This document shows, piece by piece, positions 62,672 through 64,000 of a DNA stretch of 64,000 bases. Numbering within the stretch: the stretch's first letter is position 1; each line of letters starts with the position of its first letter. The notes under the pieces were generated by a model, which made no database searches, was not told the DNA's origin, and worked only from the letters and a program-made list of their open reading frames with translations. The position numbers and the translations under genes were made by a program. The stretch is from Tetmemena sp. SeJ-2015 (taxonomy: Eukaryota; Ciliophora; Spirotrichea; Sporadotrichida; Oxytrichidae), in contig JAJKFJ010020752.1 in the NCBI GenBank assembly GCA_027382625.1, forward strand, positions 1-64,000. The letters run 5' to 3'.

Positions 62672-63389
62672 CTCCACCCCCAGGAAGGGGCGGCGGACCT
62701 CGGGGTCGGCAAAAGCGCTTGGCTCCGTTTTCCGTGATGGCGGTTTTGCACCCTGCACCAAACACATAGCCTTTATGCGCGATTCTCCAGCGCCTGACGG
62801 GCGTTCTGTTCCACCATCAGGATCGAAATTCCGGTGCGGGCGACTTCGATGATGCGGTCGAACAATTCGTCCATCACGATGGGCGAGACGCCCGCCGTCG
62901 GCTCGTCCAGCATCAGAAGTCGCGGCCGTGTCATCAGGGCGCGGCCGACCGCGACCTGCTGGCGCTGGCCGCCCGACAATTCGCCCGCCTTCTGGTGGCG
63001 CTTTTGCTTCAGGATCGGGAACAGGTCGTAGACCTGCGCCATCGTGTCAGGGATGCTGTCATCGGTGCGGATGAAAGCCCCCATCTCGAGGTTCTCTTCC
63101 ACCGTCATCGAGGTGAAAATGTTATGCGTCTGCGGCACAAAGCCCATGCCCTTGCGCACCCGCGCCTGCGGGGTCAATTGGGTATGTCCTCGCCCGCAAG
63201 GCGCACATGGCCCTGACGCAGGTTCAGCATCCCGAAGACGGCCTTCATCGCGGTCGATTTGCCCGCGCCATTCGGGCCGACGATCACGGCGATCTCGCCC
63301 GGGTCCACCGCCAGAGTGCAGGAATGCAGGATATCGACCGCGCCATAGCCGCCGGTCATCGCCTCGCCGATCAGGAAGGGTTCAGCCAT
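62672..63389 (-). CDS. livF: Branched-chain amino acid ABC transporter ATP-binding protein LivF (frameshifted)
   Basis: One of the two ATPases of the Liv importer. MAEPFLIGEAMTGGYGAVDI, Walker A GPNGAGKST, then after a slip near 63180 TPQARVRKGMGFVPQTHNIF (Q-loop), AGELSGGQRQQVAVGRALMT (signature) and RLLMLDEPTAGVSP (Walker B). A slip near 62775 ends the frame early at RQALENRA; the family tail YVFGAGCKTAITENGA and DPEVRRPFLG continues to about 62672. The start overlaps the livG stop by 8 bp. Confidence 0.88.
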
Positions 63390-64000
63390 GGCTGTGCTCC
63401 TCCATGACCTTGTTTTTCAATCCGGTGCCCAGATAGGCCTCGATCACGCGTTCGTCGTTCTTCACTTGCTCGACCGTGCCTTGGGCCAGAACCTTGCCCT
63501 CGGCCATGCAGATCACCGGATTGCAAAGCCGCGCGATGAAATCCATGTCGTGTTCGATCACGCAAAAGGTGTAGCCGCGCTCTTTGTTCAGGCGCACGAT
63601 GGCATCGCCGATGGTGTTCAGCAGCGTCCGGTTCACGCCCGCGCCGACCTCGTCCAGAAAGACGATCTTGGCGTCGACCATCATGGTCCGCCCCAGTTCC
63701 AGCAGCTTTTTCTGCCCGCCCGAAATCTGGCTGGCCTTTTGCTCGGCCAGATGGCTGATCGTCAGGAAATCCAGCACCTCATCGGCCTTGGCGCAGACCC
63801 GCGCTTCCTCCTCGGCAACAGCGCCCCGGCGAAACAGCGCGTTCCACAGCTTTTCGCCGGACTGGTCACCCGGCACCATCATCAGATTCTCGCGCACCGT
63901 CATCGACCCGAATTCATGCGCAATCTGAAAGGTGCGCAGCAGCCCCTTGCCGAACAGTTCATGCGGCGGCAGGCCGGTGATTACCCTCATCGCCCATGAA
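63382..64000 (-). CDS. livG: Branched-chain amino acid ABC transporter ATP-binding protein LivG (5' end outside window)
   Basis: The C-terminal 200 or so residues are clean: GLLRTFQIAHEFGSMTVREN, LMMVPGDQSGEKLWNALFRR, KASQISGGQKKLLELGRTMM (signature), IVFLDEVGAGVNRTLLNTIG (Walker B and D-loop), FCVIEHDMDFIARLCNPVIC (H-loop) and MAEGKVLAQGTVEQVKNDER. The Walker A lies outside the window. A Glu following Walker B Asp is present (LDEV), so the ATPase should be active. The gene leads livG-livF-small protein-livH-livM as far as can be seen. Confidence 0.9.
   Translation of the reverse strand, partial: SWAMRVITGLPPHELFGKGLLRTFQIAHEFGSMTVRENLMMVPGDQSGEKLWNALFRRGAVAEEEARVCAKADEVLDFLTISHLAEQKASQISGGQKKLLELGRTMMVDAKIVFLDEVGAGVNRTLLNTIGDAIVRLNKERGYTFCVIEHDMDFIARLCNPVICMAEGKVLAQGTVEQVKNDERVIEAYLGTGLKNKVMEEHSHG

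Overview
The window is chromosomal DNA of a GC-rich alphaproteobacterium, most likely a member of the Rhodobacterales (Rhodobacteraceae/Paracoccaceae). The support is gene content and protein style: a tatABC set, a PstS, CcmI, RuvX plus DUF1289 pair, an ErpA next to a dGTPase, Hint-domain RTX proteins, and a short GC-rich palindromic intergenic repeat typical of this group. I see no plasmid, phage or CRISPR signature.

A caution governs the whole annotation. Most genes carry one to several single-base frameshifts, and several stretches (about 250-1130, 14220-14940, 15370-15880, 16890-17520, 20640-20760, 21930-22010, 33290-33840) are bloated with homopolymers so that protein similarity fades and then returns in the correct order. 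Essential genes (secD, secF, serS, der, bamB) are affected, so I read this as sequence or assembly error and not as real gene decay. A few genes (tatA, sodB, xthA, dsbB, the zinc metallopeptidase, the GcvT-like dehydrogenase) are clean.

Layout. 1-2.0 kb: end of an ABC ATPase, a broken M20 dipeptidase and a WYL-type regulator fragment. 2.1-8.8 kb: tatABC, a DUF815 ATPase and a CNNM/CorC membrane protein on +, then an M23/LysM lipoprotein, pcm and surE on -. 9.2-15.4 kb: a TetR regulator, pstS, dusA, a TauE/SafE permease, DUF1289-ruvX-ccmI. 15.6-20.9 kb: heterotetrameric sarcosine oxidase soxBDAG. 21.0-22.3 kb: three tandem small secreted paralogues of unknown function. 22.6-27.7 kb: sodB, a LOG-family gene, a LysM protein, and a divergent ArsR regulator / Atm1-type exporter pair. 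27.8-34.7 kb: a caspase-fold TPR protein followed by the yfgM-like/bamB/der cell-envelope and ribosome-assembly cluster. 34.7-46.5 kb: a FkbM-GT2 fusion, serS, yajC-secD-secF-DUF498, xthA, an unrecognised gene, erpA, dgt, dsbB, a zinc metallopeptidase and tRNA-Leu(CAA). 47.3-56.6 kb: three consecutive RTX-repeat proteins, each ending in a Hint domain. 56.6-64 kb: a MocA-like nucleotidyltransferase, a sarcosine/dimethylglycine dehydrogenase-like flavoprotein and a livG-livF-(small secreted protein)-livH-livM transporter operon.

Functionally, the window combines protein export and envelope assembly (Tat, Sec accessory proteins, BamB, DsbB, CcmI) with one-carbon and methylated-glycine catabolism (sarcosine oxidase, the GcvT-like dehydrogenase, possibly fed by the Liv transporter). 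The accessory part most worth a look is the RTX-Hint cluster, the tandem small secreted proteins and the caspase-TPR protein.
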